A DNA stretch of 33,657 nt from an uncultured Clostridia bacterium (GCA_937907055.1 CALCTW010000124.1:1-33657), one strand, 5' to 3'. Shown: positions 7,610 to 14,908, counted from the first letter of the stretch. Made by a program: numbers and translations. The notes: generated by a model not told the origin, from the sequence alone.

Positions 7610-8020
7610 TCAGCGTGATTCGACCGGGATACCGTTTTTCAAAAGCAATTCTGCCGTCACGCCGTTGCCTTCAATGAGTGTACGGGTGAAGGTGCCGTCA
7701 TAGATGAGACCGCAGCCGCAGGAGGGGGATTTGGCCTTGAGGATGGCCTTTTCACAACCTTCTTCCCTGTAGACGCGCAGCGCTTCCCGCGCGCCGAGGG
7801 TGTATTCCGCCGTGCGGTCTGTGCCGTCTTCGGTGATCACACGGCTGTCCGCGGCGCGTTCGCACGGCACGCGCGGACAGGGCAGACCGCCCAGCATTTC
7901 CGGACACACGGGAACGAGCGTGTGCTCCTGCCCCAGCGCGATCACGGAAGCATCCGGCACGCTTTTCGCGTCATAGCGGCAGATCTCGCCCAGCAGACAG
8001 CGGCTGACAAGGATCTTCAT
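7610..8020 (-). CDS. DUF523 / TudS-like protein
   Basis: A full-length 136-aa DUF523 domain. Family motifs are SRCLLGEICRYD near the N-terminus, VCPEMLGGLPCPRVPCE (residues about 38-54) and KAKSPSCGCG (about 92-101). Several conserved cysteines (Cys8, the CPE cysteine, and those in SPSCGCG) fit the 4Fe-4S site described for thiouracil desulfidase (TudS), a member of this family. The usual RYDG reads RYDA here. It starts five bases after the deoD stop, so the two are translationally linked. The link to purine nucleoside phosphorylase makes a role in salvaging or desulfurating odd nucleobases reasonable, but that is inference. Confidence 0.88.
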   Translation of the reverse strand: MKILVSRCLLGEICRYDAKSVPDASVIALGQEHTLVPVCPEMLGGLPCPRVPCERAADSRVITEDGTDRTAEYTLGAREALRVYREEGCEKAILKAKSPSCGCGLIYDGTFTRTLIEGNGVTAELLLKNGIPVESR

Positions 8021-8024
8021 GATG

Positions 8025-8723
8025 TCAGGCCAGCTCCAGCGCGATCTCCATCATCTGGGTGAAGGTCTCGCGCACTTCGGCGGGGGACAGACCTTCGCCG
8101 GTGAACACATTATCGGAAATGGTGAGCAGCGCCAGCGCGTTCTTGCCGGCCTTGGCGGCGTTCATGTAGAGAGCGAAGGTCTCCATCTCCACGGCCAGCA
8201 CGCCCAGCTTGCTGAGGACCATGGAAGCATCGGTCTCGTTATAGAAGATATCGGAGGAGTAAACGGGGCCGACGGGCATTTCCACACCCAGCTTCTTGGC
8301 GGCGGCAACAGCCTTCTGCAGCAGCTCGAAGGAGCAGCAGGGAGCAAGGTTGCCCTTAAAGCCGAACTGGGCGCCGTAATTGCTGTCGGTGTAGGCGCTC
8401 ATGGCGGCCACCACAGAGCGGATGCGCAGCTTATCGCTCAGCATGCCGGCGCTGCCCACGCGGATGATGTTATCCACATCGTAGTTGTTGAACAGTTCGT
8501 AGGAATAGATGCCGATGGAGGGCATGCCCATGCCGCTGGCCATCACGGAGACCGGCTTTCCCTTGTATTCACCGGTGTAGCCCTGGATGCCGCGCACGTT
8601 GTTCACAAGACGCTTGTTCTCCAGATAGGTATCGGCAATGAATTTGGCGCGGAGCGGATCGCCCGGCATCAGTACTGTTTTGGCAAAATCGCCTTTTTCG
8701 GCGGTATTATGTAAGGTGCTCAT
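8025..8723 (-). CDS. deoD: Purine nucleoside phosphorylase DeoD type
   Basis: Phosphorolysis of purine nucleosides to base and (deoxy)ribose-1-phosphate in salvage; hexameric family. Visible motifs include VLMPGDPLRAKFIA, the GYTGEYKGKPVSVMASGMGMPSIGIYSYEL block, RVGSAG, VEMETFALY (substrate-binding Glu) and LTISDN with the catalytic Asp. AGGAGGT (8731-8737) lies seven bases upstream of the ATG at 8723, giving 232 aa starting MSTLHNTAEKGDFAKTV. An in-frame upstream extension to 8786 has no ribosome site and is rejected. It heads the deoD-DUF523 unit, with its own promoter. Confidence 0.96.
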   Translation of the reverse strand: MSTLHNTAEKGDFAKTVLMPGDPLRAKFIADTYLENKRLVNNVRGIQGYTGEYKGKPVSVMASGMGMPSIGIYSYELFNNYDVDNIIRVGSAGMLSDKLRIRSVVAAMSAYTDSNYGAQFGFKGNLAPCCSFELLQKAVAAAKKLGVEMPVGPVYSSDIFYNETDASMVLSKLGVLAVEMETFALYMNAAKAGKNALALLTISDNVFTGEGLSPAEVRETFTQMMEIALELA

Positions 8724-8757
8724 CGGATGGACCTCCTGTTTGTGATTTGATAAAAAC

Positions 8758-8786
8758 ATCATACCACAAATGGCGGCCGCGGTCAA
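8758..8786 (-). promoter_or_regulatory. Promoter of deoD
   Basis: On the minus strand, TTGACC (8781-8786), a 17-bp spacer and TATGAT (8758-8763). The start point should lie about 28 bases ahead of the ATG. Confidence 0.75.
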
Positions 8787-8844
8787 TGTGAAACCGCGGG
8801 AGGGCAGTGATCACCCGCATGAGGCGTGTAAGATTGTAAGCAAA

Positions 8845-8869
8845 CAAAAACGGCACCCGAAGGTGCCGT
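8845..8869 (-). terminator. Terminator of the metal-efflux operon
   Basis: An 8-bp stem (8850-8857 with 8862-8869) closed by a four-base loop, followed on the minus strand by TTTTTGTTTG. It lies about 20 bases beyond the ATPase stop codon. Confidence 0.9.
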
Positions 8870-8889
8870 AGAGGGGATCGGAAAAGGGT

Positions 8890-10770
8890 TTACCGTACTC
8901 GCAGCGTGCGCATGGCATTGAGAATGGCCAGAATGGACACACCGACATCGCCGATGACGGCAAGCCACAGATCGGCCAGACCGAAGACACCGAGGATCAT
9001 GATGATCAGCTTGACCGCCAGCGCGAAAACGATGTTCTGACGGACGATGGCCATGGTCTTGCGGGCGATGATCACGGTGGAAGCGATTTTGCGGGTATCA
9101 TCGTCCATGATGACCACATCAGCCGCTTCGATGGCGGCGTCGCTGCCCATGCTGCCCATGGCGATGCCCAGATCCGCGCGGGTCAGAACAGGCGCGTCAT
9201 TGATGCCGTCGCCCACAAAGCCGAGATAATGCTTTTCAGGCTTTTCAGCCAGCATCTTTTCTACCTGATCCACCTTTCCCTGCGGCAGCAGATCGGCATG
9301 GTATTCATCCAGCCCCAGCTCTTCGGCGATCTGCCCGGCGGCCGCGGCGCGGTCACCGGTGAGCATCACGGTCTTCCGGACACCGACAGCCTTCAGGGAG
9401 GCAATGGTCTCCTTCGCGCCGGGCTTGATGGTATCGGAGATGACGATGACGCCGAGGTATTTGCCTTCGCGGGCGATATACAGCACCGTGCCGGCGGTCT
9501 TCTCCTCCGTGAAGGAGATGTTCATTTCCTGCATCAGACGGGCGTTGCCAAGGTAGACGGTCTGCCCGTCAATGACCGCGGAGAGGCCGCGGCCGGCAAG
9601 GTTCTCGGAAGCTGTGACACGGTCCGCATCCACCGTTTTTCCATAGGCCTCGCGCACGGAAGCGGCGATGGGATGGGTGGAATAGCCTTCGCCGAGCGCG
9701 GCGATCTCCAGCAATTCGGCTTCTGTGACGCCTTCCGCCGGAACAACGCGGTTCACCTTGAACTCGCCCTTGGTGAGAGTGCCGGTCTTGTCAAACACAA
9801 GGGTATCCATGGAAGCGAGGGTCTCGAAATAGTTGCTGCCCTTGATGAGCACACCGATACGGGAGGCCGCGCCGATGCCGCCGAAGAAACCCAGCGGCAC
9901 GGAGATGACCAGCGCGCAGGGGCAGCTGACGACCAGGAACACACAGGCGCGCTGCAGCCATTCCGGCCACGCGCCGCCGAAAAGCAGCGGGGGAATGACG
10001 GCCAGCAGCACAGCCGCGCCGGTGACGATGGGCGTGTAAACACGGGCAAAGCGGGTGATGAAGTTTTCCACACGCGCCTTGCGGGAGGAGGCGTTTTCCA
10101 CCAGTTCCAGAATGCGGGAAACGGTGGAATCCTCAAAAGCCTTGGTCACGCGGATCCGGAGCGTGCCGGAACCGTTGACGCAGCCGCTGATCACTTCCGC
10201 GCCCGGCCTGACGGTACGGGGGACGGATTCGCCGGTGAGGGCGGAGGTGTCCATCAGGGATTCGCCTTCCAGTACGATGCCGTCCAGCGGTACACGCTCG
10301 CCGGGCAGGATCACGATGACAGAATCGACCTCCACTTCATCAGGATCGACCTGTGTGAGAACGCCGTCCTGCTCAATATTGGCGTATTCGGGCACGATAT
10401 TCATCATATCGCTGATGGAACGGCGGCTTCGGCCCACCGCGCAGCTCTGGAACAGTTCGCCGATCTGATAGAGCAGCATGACGGCGACGGCCTCTTCGCC
10501 TTCGCCGATGGCGAAGGCGGCAATGGTGGCCACCATCATCAGAAAGTTCTCATCGAAGACCTGTCCGTGCAGGATATGCTCGAAGGCTTCCAGCAGGATA
10601 TCATAGCCGATGATCAGATAAGGTACAGCGAAAAGGATGATGACGAGCCAGCTGGGGAGGCTTTCAAGCACGCCGCAGTGCTCCAGAATGAACAGGGGCA
10701 GGAACAGCACGGCGGTGATCACGATCCTGAACAGCATCTTTTTTTGTTTTTTCGTCATATCTTTCAGCAT
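8890..10770 (-). CDS. Zn/Cd/Pb-type heavy-metal P1B ATPase, no N-terminal HMA domain
   Basis: A cation-exporting P-type ATPase of 626 aa. Motifs in order: actuator TGES (179-182), transmembrane metal site SCPCAL (Cys283, Cys285), phosphorylation motif DKTGT (Asp327), MLTGD and GDGINDAP hinge. The final membrane helix has GDVGVS with an Asp at about 608, as in ZntA/CadA enzymes, which favours divalent Zn, Cd or Pb over copper. AAGGAG nine bases ahead supports ATG 10770 (MLKDMTKKQKK); the longer frame to 10902 is rejected. Unlike typical ZntA it has no fused metal-binding domain; a separate HMA protein is encoded 49 bases upstream. The ArsR gene ahead indicates metal induction. Confidence 0.95.
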   Translation of the reverse strand: MLKDMTKKQKKMLFRIVITAVLFLPLFILEHCGVLESLPSWLVIILFAVPYLIIGYDILLEAFEHILHGQVFDENFLMMVATIAAFAIGEGEEAVAVMLLYQIGELFQSCAVGRSRRSISDMMNIVPEYANIEQDGVLTQVDPDEVEVDSVIVILPGERVPLDGIVLEGESLMDTSALTGESVPRTVRPGAEVISGCVNGSGTLRIRVTKAFEDSTVSRILELVENASSRKARVENFITRFARVYTPIVTGAAVLLAVIPPLLFGGAWPEWLQRACVFLVVSCPCALVISVPLGFFGGIGAASRIGVLIKGSNYFETLASMDTLVFDKTGTLTKGEFKVNRVVPAEGVTEAELLEIAALGEGYSTHPIAASVREAYGKTVDADRVTASENLAGRGLSAVIDGQTVYLGNARLMQEMNISFTEEKTAGTVLYIAREGKYLGVIVISDTIKPGAKETIASLKAVGVRKTVMLTGDRAAAAGQIAEELGLDEYHADLLPQGKVDQVEKMLAEKPEKHYLGFVGDGINDAPVLTRADLGIAMGSMGSDAAIEAADVVIMDDDTRKIASTVIIARKTMAIVRQNIVFALAVKLIIMILGVFGLADLWLAVIGDVGVSILAILNAMRTLRVR

Positions 10771-10819
10771 AACCGGGACACTCCTTGGAATCAGATGAAT
10801 TTTAACCGGATGGGAAGGC

Positions 10820-11038
10820 TCAGAGGATGATCTTGCAGTCGGGTTCAATCTTCGCGCAGATCTCCGCGGCCTGACGGATGACATCCTCAAACACTGCGTC
10901 ATCCGCTTCGAGGGTCAGCTTCTGCGTCATGAAGCTGACGGAAACATCCTTCACACCGGGGATCTTGCGAATGCCGTTTTCCATCTTGGCGGCGCAGTTG
11001 GCGCAATCGAGGTCCTGAAGCTTGAATTTCTTTTTCAT
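10820..11038 (-). CDS. Free-standing heavy-metal-associated (HMA) domain protein
   Basis: A 72-aa ferredoxin-like HMA domain. The metal-binding CxxC is in LQDLDCANCAAKMENGI, followed by IPGVKDVSVSFMTQKLTLEA, the usual beta-alpha-beta pattern. The start is ATG 11038 (MKKKFKLQ), with AAGGAAGGA eight bases upstream. The DCANCA form is that of the N-terminal domains of ZntA/CadA ATPases, and the ATPase encoded next lacks such a domain. It probably works as that pump's detached metal-binding domain or as a chaperone feeding it; that partnership is inferred from context. Confidence 0.9.
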   Translation of the reverse strand: MKKKFKLQDLDCANCAAKMENGIRKIPGVKDVSVSFMTQKLTLEADDAVFEDVIRQAAEICAKIEPDCKIIL

Positions 11039-11087
11039 GAGTGTATTCCTTCCTTTCAAATGATCAAAATGCGTTGTACTGTGAAAA

Positions 11088-11105
11088 GTTGTTCAATCAT
11101 TCAAC
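11088..11105. promoter_or_regulatory. Second ArsR-type operator, ahead of the HMA gene
   Basis: GTTGTTCAATCATTCAAC matches 14 of 18 positions of the operator over the arsR promoter (GTTGAACAACTATTCAAC, 11551-11568), on the same strand. It sits in the 113-nt gap between arsR and the HMA gene, downstream of a small GC-rich hairpin (about 11122-11138). It could let the sensor act a second time on the pump genes by roadblock or on an internal promoter, which I could not identify convincingly. Confidence 0.5.
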
Positions 11106-11151
11106 TGATTGCCCCAAATAAATCGGGGACGATGCCCCGTGATGATCCGGA

Positions 11152-11529
11152 TCAGGACAGCTGATCCTCCGTGGCGTGCTCCAGCCCGCTGGCGAAGATG
11201 GTGCGTACATGCTCATCTGCCAGAGAGTAGTAGACTACGCGGCCGGCCTTGCGGTTGCGTACCAGATCGGCCTGCTTGAGGATGCGCAGCTGATGAGAAA
11301 CGGAGGACTTGGTCATGCCCAGCAGCGCGGAGATATCGCATACGCACATCTCGCTGCTCATGAGCGCGCACATGATCTTGACCCGGGTGGAATCGCTGAA
11401 AAGCTTGAAGATGTCCGCGACATCCATCAGCGTGTCATCATCCGGCATGGCGGAGCGTACAGCGTCCACAATGTCCTGATGGATGATGTTGCAGTCGCAT
11501 GTGTCGCGCTCGGTCTCAAAATCCTTCAT
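11152..11529 (-). CDS. ArsR/SmtB-family metal-sensing repressor (CadC-like)
   Basis: A 125-aa winged-helix repressor that leaves DNA on binding metal. The HTH core is VCDISALLGMTKSSVSHQLRILKQADLVRNRKAGRVVYYSL. Two known metal-site signatures are both present. The alpha-3N type has N-terminal Cys11 and Cys13 together with Cys62 and Cys64 in EMCVCDI, as in CadC (Cd/Pb). The alpha-5 type is DEH, then ten residues, then HATE, matching the SmtB/CzrA Asp-His-His-Glu zinc ligands. AAGGAGG lies six bases ahead of the ATG. It leads the operon with the HMA protein and ATPase, and its own promoter carries an operator. Confidence 0.95.
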   Translation of the reverse strand: MKDFETERDTCDCNIIHQDIVDAVRSAMPDDDTLMDVADIFKLFSDSTRVKIMCALMSSEMCVCDISALLGMTKSSVSHQLRILKQADLVRNRKAGRVVYYSLADEHVRTIFASGLEHATEDQLS

Positions 11530-11546
11530 GGCTGCCTCCTTGAGTT

Positions 11547-11568
11547 AATAGTTGAACAACTATTCAAC
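11547..11568. promoter_or_regulatory. Primary ArsR/SmtB operator over the arsR start site
   Basis: Two nested palindromes: AATAGTT-GAAC-AACTATT (11547-11564) and GTTGAA-N6-TTCAAC (11551-11568). The TGAA-N6-TTCA core is the usual ArsR/SmtB operator form. It begins just downstream of the -10 box, over the expected transcription start. Confidence 0.85.
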
Positions 11569-11574
11569 AATTGC

Positions 11575-11603
11575 ATTATAGCGGTTCCGGTCTGTTCTGT
11601 CAA
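11575..11603 (-). promoter_or_regulatory. Consensus promoter of the metal-efflux operon
   Basis: On the minus strand, TTGACA (11598-11603), a 17-bp spacer and TATAAT (11575-11580), both boxes perfect. The operator at 11547-11568 follows at once. Confidence 0.92.
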
Positions 11604-11662
11604 CAGCAAAAAATCAAAAAATCAGATTTTTTCGTTCAAAACAGGGGAGAATGTAAAATATA

Positions 11663-11691
11663 TTGCATATCTTTCAAATGATGGTTATAAT
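11663..11691 (+). promoter_or_regulatory. Promoter of the SH3-repeat protein gene
   Basis: TTGCAT (11663-11668), a 17-bp spacer and TATAAT (11686-11691) in an AT-rich leader. The start codon is about 60 bases further on. Confidence 0.75.
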
Positions 11692-11759
11692 GCAGACAGG
11701 TTATGATCGTCAAAAAAGCAAGTGTTTTGTACTGAAATAAAAATAAGGAGGAAAAAGGA

Positions 11760-13178
11760 ATGAAAAAGATCATCAGCATGTTTCTTTGTTTTGTGATGCT
11801 GACAGCGCTTTGTTCGGCGGCTTTGGCGGATGATGTATCGGATGTCATGGTCGTTGTCAATTGCTCGGAGTGGGTCTCGCTGCGTGAGCTTCCGGATACA
11901 GCAAGCAAGCGTCTGGCGCAGGTAAAACTGGGTGAAATGGTCAATCATTGCACAAGCGCTTCGAACGGATTTGTCTGGTGTGAATATCAGGGAAAAGGCG
12001 GATATATTCAGAGCAAGTACCTGAAAAAGACAGGTTACAGCAATCTGGATGATCTGTTGGTCAATCAGATGGTGGTCAACTGTGATGAATGGGTATCTCT
12101 GCGAGTGGCCGCGGATACTTCTTCTCAAAGACTGGCTAAGGTGCCGCTGGGGGCTGTGGTGACCGAATGCGTACGGCTGGGCAGCTTCGTGCAGTGCGTG
12201 TACAAAGGTCAGCGGGGCTATATCTCAAAGGATTATCTGACGGCAGCCGAAGCGGATGTGCTGCACCGTGATGAAAATGTGGTCAGCAAGTATACCGGCA
12301 AATATCCCGCGATTGTGAACCCGATGACGGTCGTCAACTGCAAGGAATGGGTCTCGCTGCGCATGAAGGCCTCGGATGCCTCCGGCCGCGTGGCCAAGGT
12401 GCCGCTCGGTGAGATCGTGACGGATTGCCTGCAGGTATCCGATCAGTTCATCTACTGCCGTTATAACGGGCTGTGGGGCTACATTCAGGCGCGGTATCTG
12501 GAGGAACTGGAGGACGAACCGGAGTGGGAGGAGGACCTCCAGCTGGCTGAACTGCCCGCGCTGCCGGAGGCGCAATTGCTTCTGACAGCCGGAGAACCGG
12601 TGCTTTATCAGGTGCTGGAGACCGGCAACATCGTGATCGCGCGGCGCGAGCAGGAGGAAGCCAGAGAGGTGCTGCTGGCGGTGTGCTATGACGCGGAGAT
12701 GAATCCGCTGTGGTCCGCGGGCGTTACCGCGGAGGAAGGCCCCACCGAATTGTGGAAAACAGATGCCTTCCTCGGCGGCACAGAAAGCGAGCCTGTGCTG
12801 GTGCTCTACAATGCCGGGGTCGGCTTCCGCGCCTTCAAGGTGGGCCCCTGGACGGATCTTTTCTGGGAATGCACGGATCCGACTGCCGAACGGATCGGCG
12901 GCGGATTGGTGCACGCGCTGGATGTGGACGGCAGGGTGTACGCGATGGGCTACTATGTCGGCGAGATGATCTGTCTGGACACATTCACCGGTGAGCATCC
13001 CTGGTCGGTGCAGCTGAGCGATATGGAGATCTATAACCCGTTCCAGATCGAAGTGAGTGAGACCACGGTCGGCGTGCTGTTTGACTGCATTCCGGAGGAT
13101 GACAGCATGTGCTATGAAATGCATGTCAGTAAGGCGAACGGCGCGAAGCTGAGCCTTGGCCTGCGTTCAAAGCCGTAA
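11760..13178 (+). CDS. Secreted protein with three bacterial SH3 domains and a novel C-terminal half
   Basis: A 472-aa exported protein. Residues 1-23 are a Sec signal peptide (basic MKK, hydrophobic core, cleavage after ALA). Three SH3_3-like repeats follow, each opened by NC-x-EWVSLR (near residues 34, 107 and 193) and closed by GYI-x-(S/A)-x-YL. After an acidic linker (about 250-265), residues 270-472 are rich in beta strands with Trp-containing turns. They look like part of a PQQ/WD-type propeller (VHALDVDGRVYAMGYYVG, ICLDTFTGEHPW), but I do not recognise a family. SH3_3 domains usually bind cell wall, so a wall-associated role is inferred. AAGGAGG sits eight bases upstream, and it has its own promoter. 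Confidence 0.88.
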   Translation: MKKIISMFLCFVMLTALCSAALADDVSDVMVVVNCSEWVSLRELPDTASKRLAQVKLGEMVNHCTSASNGFVWCEYQGKGGYIQSKYLKKTGYSNLDDLLVNQMVVNCDEWVSLRVAADTSSQRLAKVPLGAVVTECVRLGSFVQCVYKGQRGYISKDYLTAAEADVLHRDENVVSKYTGKYPAIVNPMTVVNCKEWVSLRMKASDASGRVAKVPLGEIVTDCLQVSDQFIYCRYNGLWGYIQARYLEELEDEPEWEEDLQLAELPALPEAQLLLTAGEPVLYQVLETGNIVIARREQEEAREVLLAVCYDAEMNPLWSAGVTAEEGPTELWKTDAFLGGTESEPVLVLYNAGVGFRAFKVGPWTDLFWECTDPTAERIGGGLVHALDVDGRVYAMGYYVGEMICLDTFTGEHPWSVQLSDMEIYNPFQIEVSETTVGVLFDCIPEDDSMCYEMHVSKANGAKLSLGLRSKP

Positions 13179-13193
13179 GGAAGGTATATAACA

Positions 13194-13433
13194 ATGGTAA
13201 AAAGTATACTGATCAAGGATACCACCCGTGAAGAACGGGAACAGATCGTGGCCGAGGCGTTGGAGAGCATCGAAGGCGCGTGCGAAGGCTGCGCGCCCGG
13301 AATGGAAAGGATGTTTGAGCCCTATATCGAAGGGATCAAGGAACTGCGCGAGGTGAACCGGGAGTTCAACGCGCGCTATGTTTCCGGCGCGGAAGGCCCG
13401 GATCAGAGCCGGGACTGCGGTTTCGGGTACTGA
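13194..13433 (+). CDS. Small conserved-type protein, function unknown
   Basis: A 79-aa soluble protein starting MVKSILIKDTTREEREQIV, with a helical middle, a Cys pair in GACEGCAPG and a third Cys near the end. Proteins with this opening (SILIKDTT-REER) are familiar as hypotheticals in Clostridia, from general recall and without a database check. AAGGAAGGT lies upstream, only 15 bases after the SH3-protein stop, so it is probably cotranscribed. The two cysteines with Gly spacing could bind metal or be redox active; nothing else shows a function. Confidence 0.8.
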   Translation: MVKSILIKDTTREEREQIVAEALESIEGACEGCAPGMERMFEPYIEGIKELREVNREFNARYVSGAEGPDQSRDCGFGY

Positions 13434-13441
13434 CATAACAC

Positions 13442-13482
13442 AAAACGAGGCTGCTGCATTCAAACGCGGCAACCTCGTTTTT
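13442..13482. terminator. Bidirectional terminator between convergent units
   Basis: A stem of nine exact pairs (AAAACGAGG with CCTCGTTTT), extended by a near-perfect inner stem, with A-runs and T-runs on both sides. It ends the SH3/79-aa unit on the plus strand and can serve the HAD gene on the minus strand. Confidence 0.88.
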
Positions 13483-13507
13483 GATATTGGAAATAAAGAC
13501 TGATCTT

Positions 13508-14134
13508 TTACAGGGTGAGGGTTCGGGTCATCCCTTCGAAGGAATCGAACGTGTCATCCGCCTTGAAATCGGGATAGAAATGATCCGGGTCAAAGAGACA
13601 GGTGCGGATCCCGGCGCCTTTCGCGGCTAACAGGTCGATGTCCCGGTCGCCGATCATGACGGAGCGGTCCCGGTCCAGATGATACTTGTTGATCAGGTGG
13701 ATCAGGGCATCCGGGGCAGGCTTGAGCGGAAAACCGTCCTCCCGGGTGATGTGACCGGAAAAGTACGGCAGCAGACCGTCCCGCCGCAGAAAATCCAGCC
13801 CGTCCAGCCCCCTGTGCGTGTAAAGCAGGTTGATGCCGCCGCGCGCGGTGACGGAGGCGAGCATCTCCTTTACCCCGGAATAGGGCGCGAAATCCCGCGG
13901 ATGCTCACGGATGATCTGCCGGTAGTTTTCCAGCATTTCCGCGGAGGAGATGCCGAGCTTCCTGCCGTAGACATCGCAAAAGTGCGCCACAGTGACTTTC
14001 AGCACGCGCAGCACCTCATTGTAATCATCCTGAATACCGTGTTCGTGCAGATATTCGGTGCAGACCTCCGCCAGCGGAGGATAGGAATCATAAAGGGTAC
14101 CGTCAAAATCCCAGATGAAGGTATCGTATTTCAT
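13508..14134 (-). CDS. HAD-superfamily phosphatase (phosphoglycolate-phosphatase-like)
   Basis: A 208-aa class I haloacid-dehalogenase-type hydrolase. Motif I DFDGTLYDS (nucleophile Asp10, acid/base Asp12) is at residues 10-18, with an alpha-helical cap after it. A motif II-like YTHRG is followed by Lys in PLKPAPDAL (motif III) and MIGDRDIDLLAAKGAG (motif IV). The layout is that of Gph/YbjI-like phosphatases acting on small phosphosugars or nucleotides; the substrate cannot be told. AGGAG lies six bases before the ATG. The next gene upstream, mscL, has its own terminator, so this is probably its own unit. Confidence 0.88.
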   Translation of the reverse strand: MKYDTFIWDFDGTLYDSYPPLAEVCTEYLHEHGIQDDYNEVLRVLKVTVAHFCDVYGRKLGISSAEMLENYRQIIREHPRDFAPYSGVKEMLASVTARGGINLLYTHRGLDGLDFLRRDGLLPYFSGHITREDGFPLKPAPDALIHLINKYHLDRDRSVMIGDRDIDLLAAKGAGIRTCLFDPDHFYPDFKADDTFDSFEGMTRTLTL

Positions 14135-14160
14135 TTTTTCTCCTGTGAAGGCTCGGATGA

Positions 14161-14194
14161 AATGAAAAGGCGCCGCGCCGATGGGCGCGACGCC
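14161..14194 (-). terminator. Terminator of mscL
   Basis: A very GC-rich 11-bp stem with one mismatch (14169-14179 with 14184-14194), followed on the minus strand by TTTTCATTTC, about 20 bases past the mscL stop. Confidence 0.8.
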
Positions 14195-14214
14195 TGAAGA
14201 GCGGCGAAAGGAAA

Positions 14215-14691
14215 TTACTTATCCTTGGGCAGCTCGGAAGTGCAGTGGGGGCAGCGGGTCGCTTCGATGGCGATTTCGGTGCAGCAGAAGGGGCACTTCT
14301 TGGTGGTGGGAGCGGCGGGAGCGGGCTCTTCCTTCTTCTTGGTCTTGTTGATGACCTTGACGAACAGGAACACGCACAGCGCGATGCAGATGAAGTCGAT
14401 CACGGTCTGGATGAAGGTACCATAGTTCAGGGTAGCGACACCCAGCTCGGCAGCCTTTTCCAAAGAGGTGATCTCAGCCGCGGCCACACCCTCGGGCAAC
14501 TTGCCCAGGATGGCGAACATGCCGGAAACATTGACACCGCCGGTGGCGAGGCCGATGAGAGGCATGAGAACATCAGCGATCAGGGAGGAGACGATCTTGC
14601 CGAAAGCGTCGGCGATGATGACGCCGATGGCCATATCAAGCACGTTGCCCTTCATGGCGAACGCCTTGAATTCCTTGAGGAACTTCTTCAT
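14215..14691 (-). CDS. mscL: Large-conductance mechanosensitive channel MscL with C-terminal zinc ribbon
   Basis: MscL opens under membrane tension to release solutes on hypo-osmotic shock. It begins FLKEFKAFAMKGNVLDMAIGVIIADAFGKIVSSL, the N-terminal helix and pore-lining TM1, with TM2 at QTVIDFICIALCVFLFVKVI. The usual homopentamer subunit is about 130-150 aa; this is 158 aa. The extra end is an Ala/Pro linker and a CPFC-x12-CPHC zinc ribbon (residues about 132-150). Such tails occur on clostridial MscLs and their role is unknown. AAGGAG is ten bases upstream. Confidence 0.95.
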   Translation of the reverse strand: MKKFLKEFKAFAMKGNVLDMAIGVIIADAFGKIVSSLIADVLMPLIGLATGGVNVSGMFAILGKLPEGVAAAEITSLEKAAELGVATLNYGTFIQTVIDFICIALCVFLFVKVINKTKKKEEPAPAAPTTKKCPFCCTEIAIEATRCPHCTSELPKDK

Positions 14692-14739
14692 GGAAATACA
14701 CTCCTTGAATCATTAATCGAAGCCTTGCTTCAATTTTAA

Positions 14740-14768
14740 ATTATATCACAGGTAAAAGACACATACAA
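14740..14768 (-). promoter_or_regulatory. Promoter of mscL
   Basis: On the minus strand, TTGTAT (14763-14768), a 17-bp spacer and TATAAT (14740-14745). Confidence 0.7.
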
Positions 14769-14835
14769 GCAGAAAAATCACCGGAGAAATAAGGAACTGC
14801 GGGTTTATGATATAGGTGAGACCGGGGAATATATA

Positions 14836-14871
14836 AAAACGCATTGACGGATGTATTTGTCCCGTCAATGC
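14836..14871 (-). terminator. Terminator of the eight-gene operon ending in pnuC
   Basis: A 10-bp perfect stem (14841-14850 with 14862-14871), followed on the minus strand by GTTTTTATAT. It lies about 38 bases beyond the pnuC stop. Confidence 0.85.
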
Positions 14872-14908
14872 AAAAAGAAGCGCGTTTTCAGGAATGCCCG
14901 GAGGCGGT

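Noticed and set aside
6012..7703. 563-codon plus-strand frame over the dipeptidase gene
   Set aside because: It is the antisense shadow of a real, motif-complete C69 dipeptidase on the minus strand; its composition is low-complexity His/Gly/Ala.
8783..8968. Small minus-strand frame overlapping the ATPase end and terminator
   Set aside because: It runs through a terminator hairpin and has no ribosome site.
11122..11138. Transcription attenuator between arsR and the HMA gene
   Set aside because: Short alternative GC stems exist, but they are only 4-5 bp with no real T-run; too weak to call.
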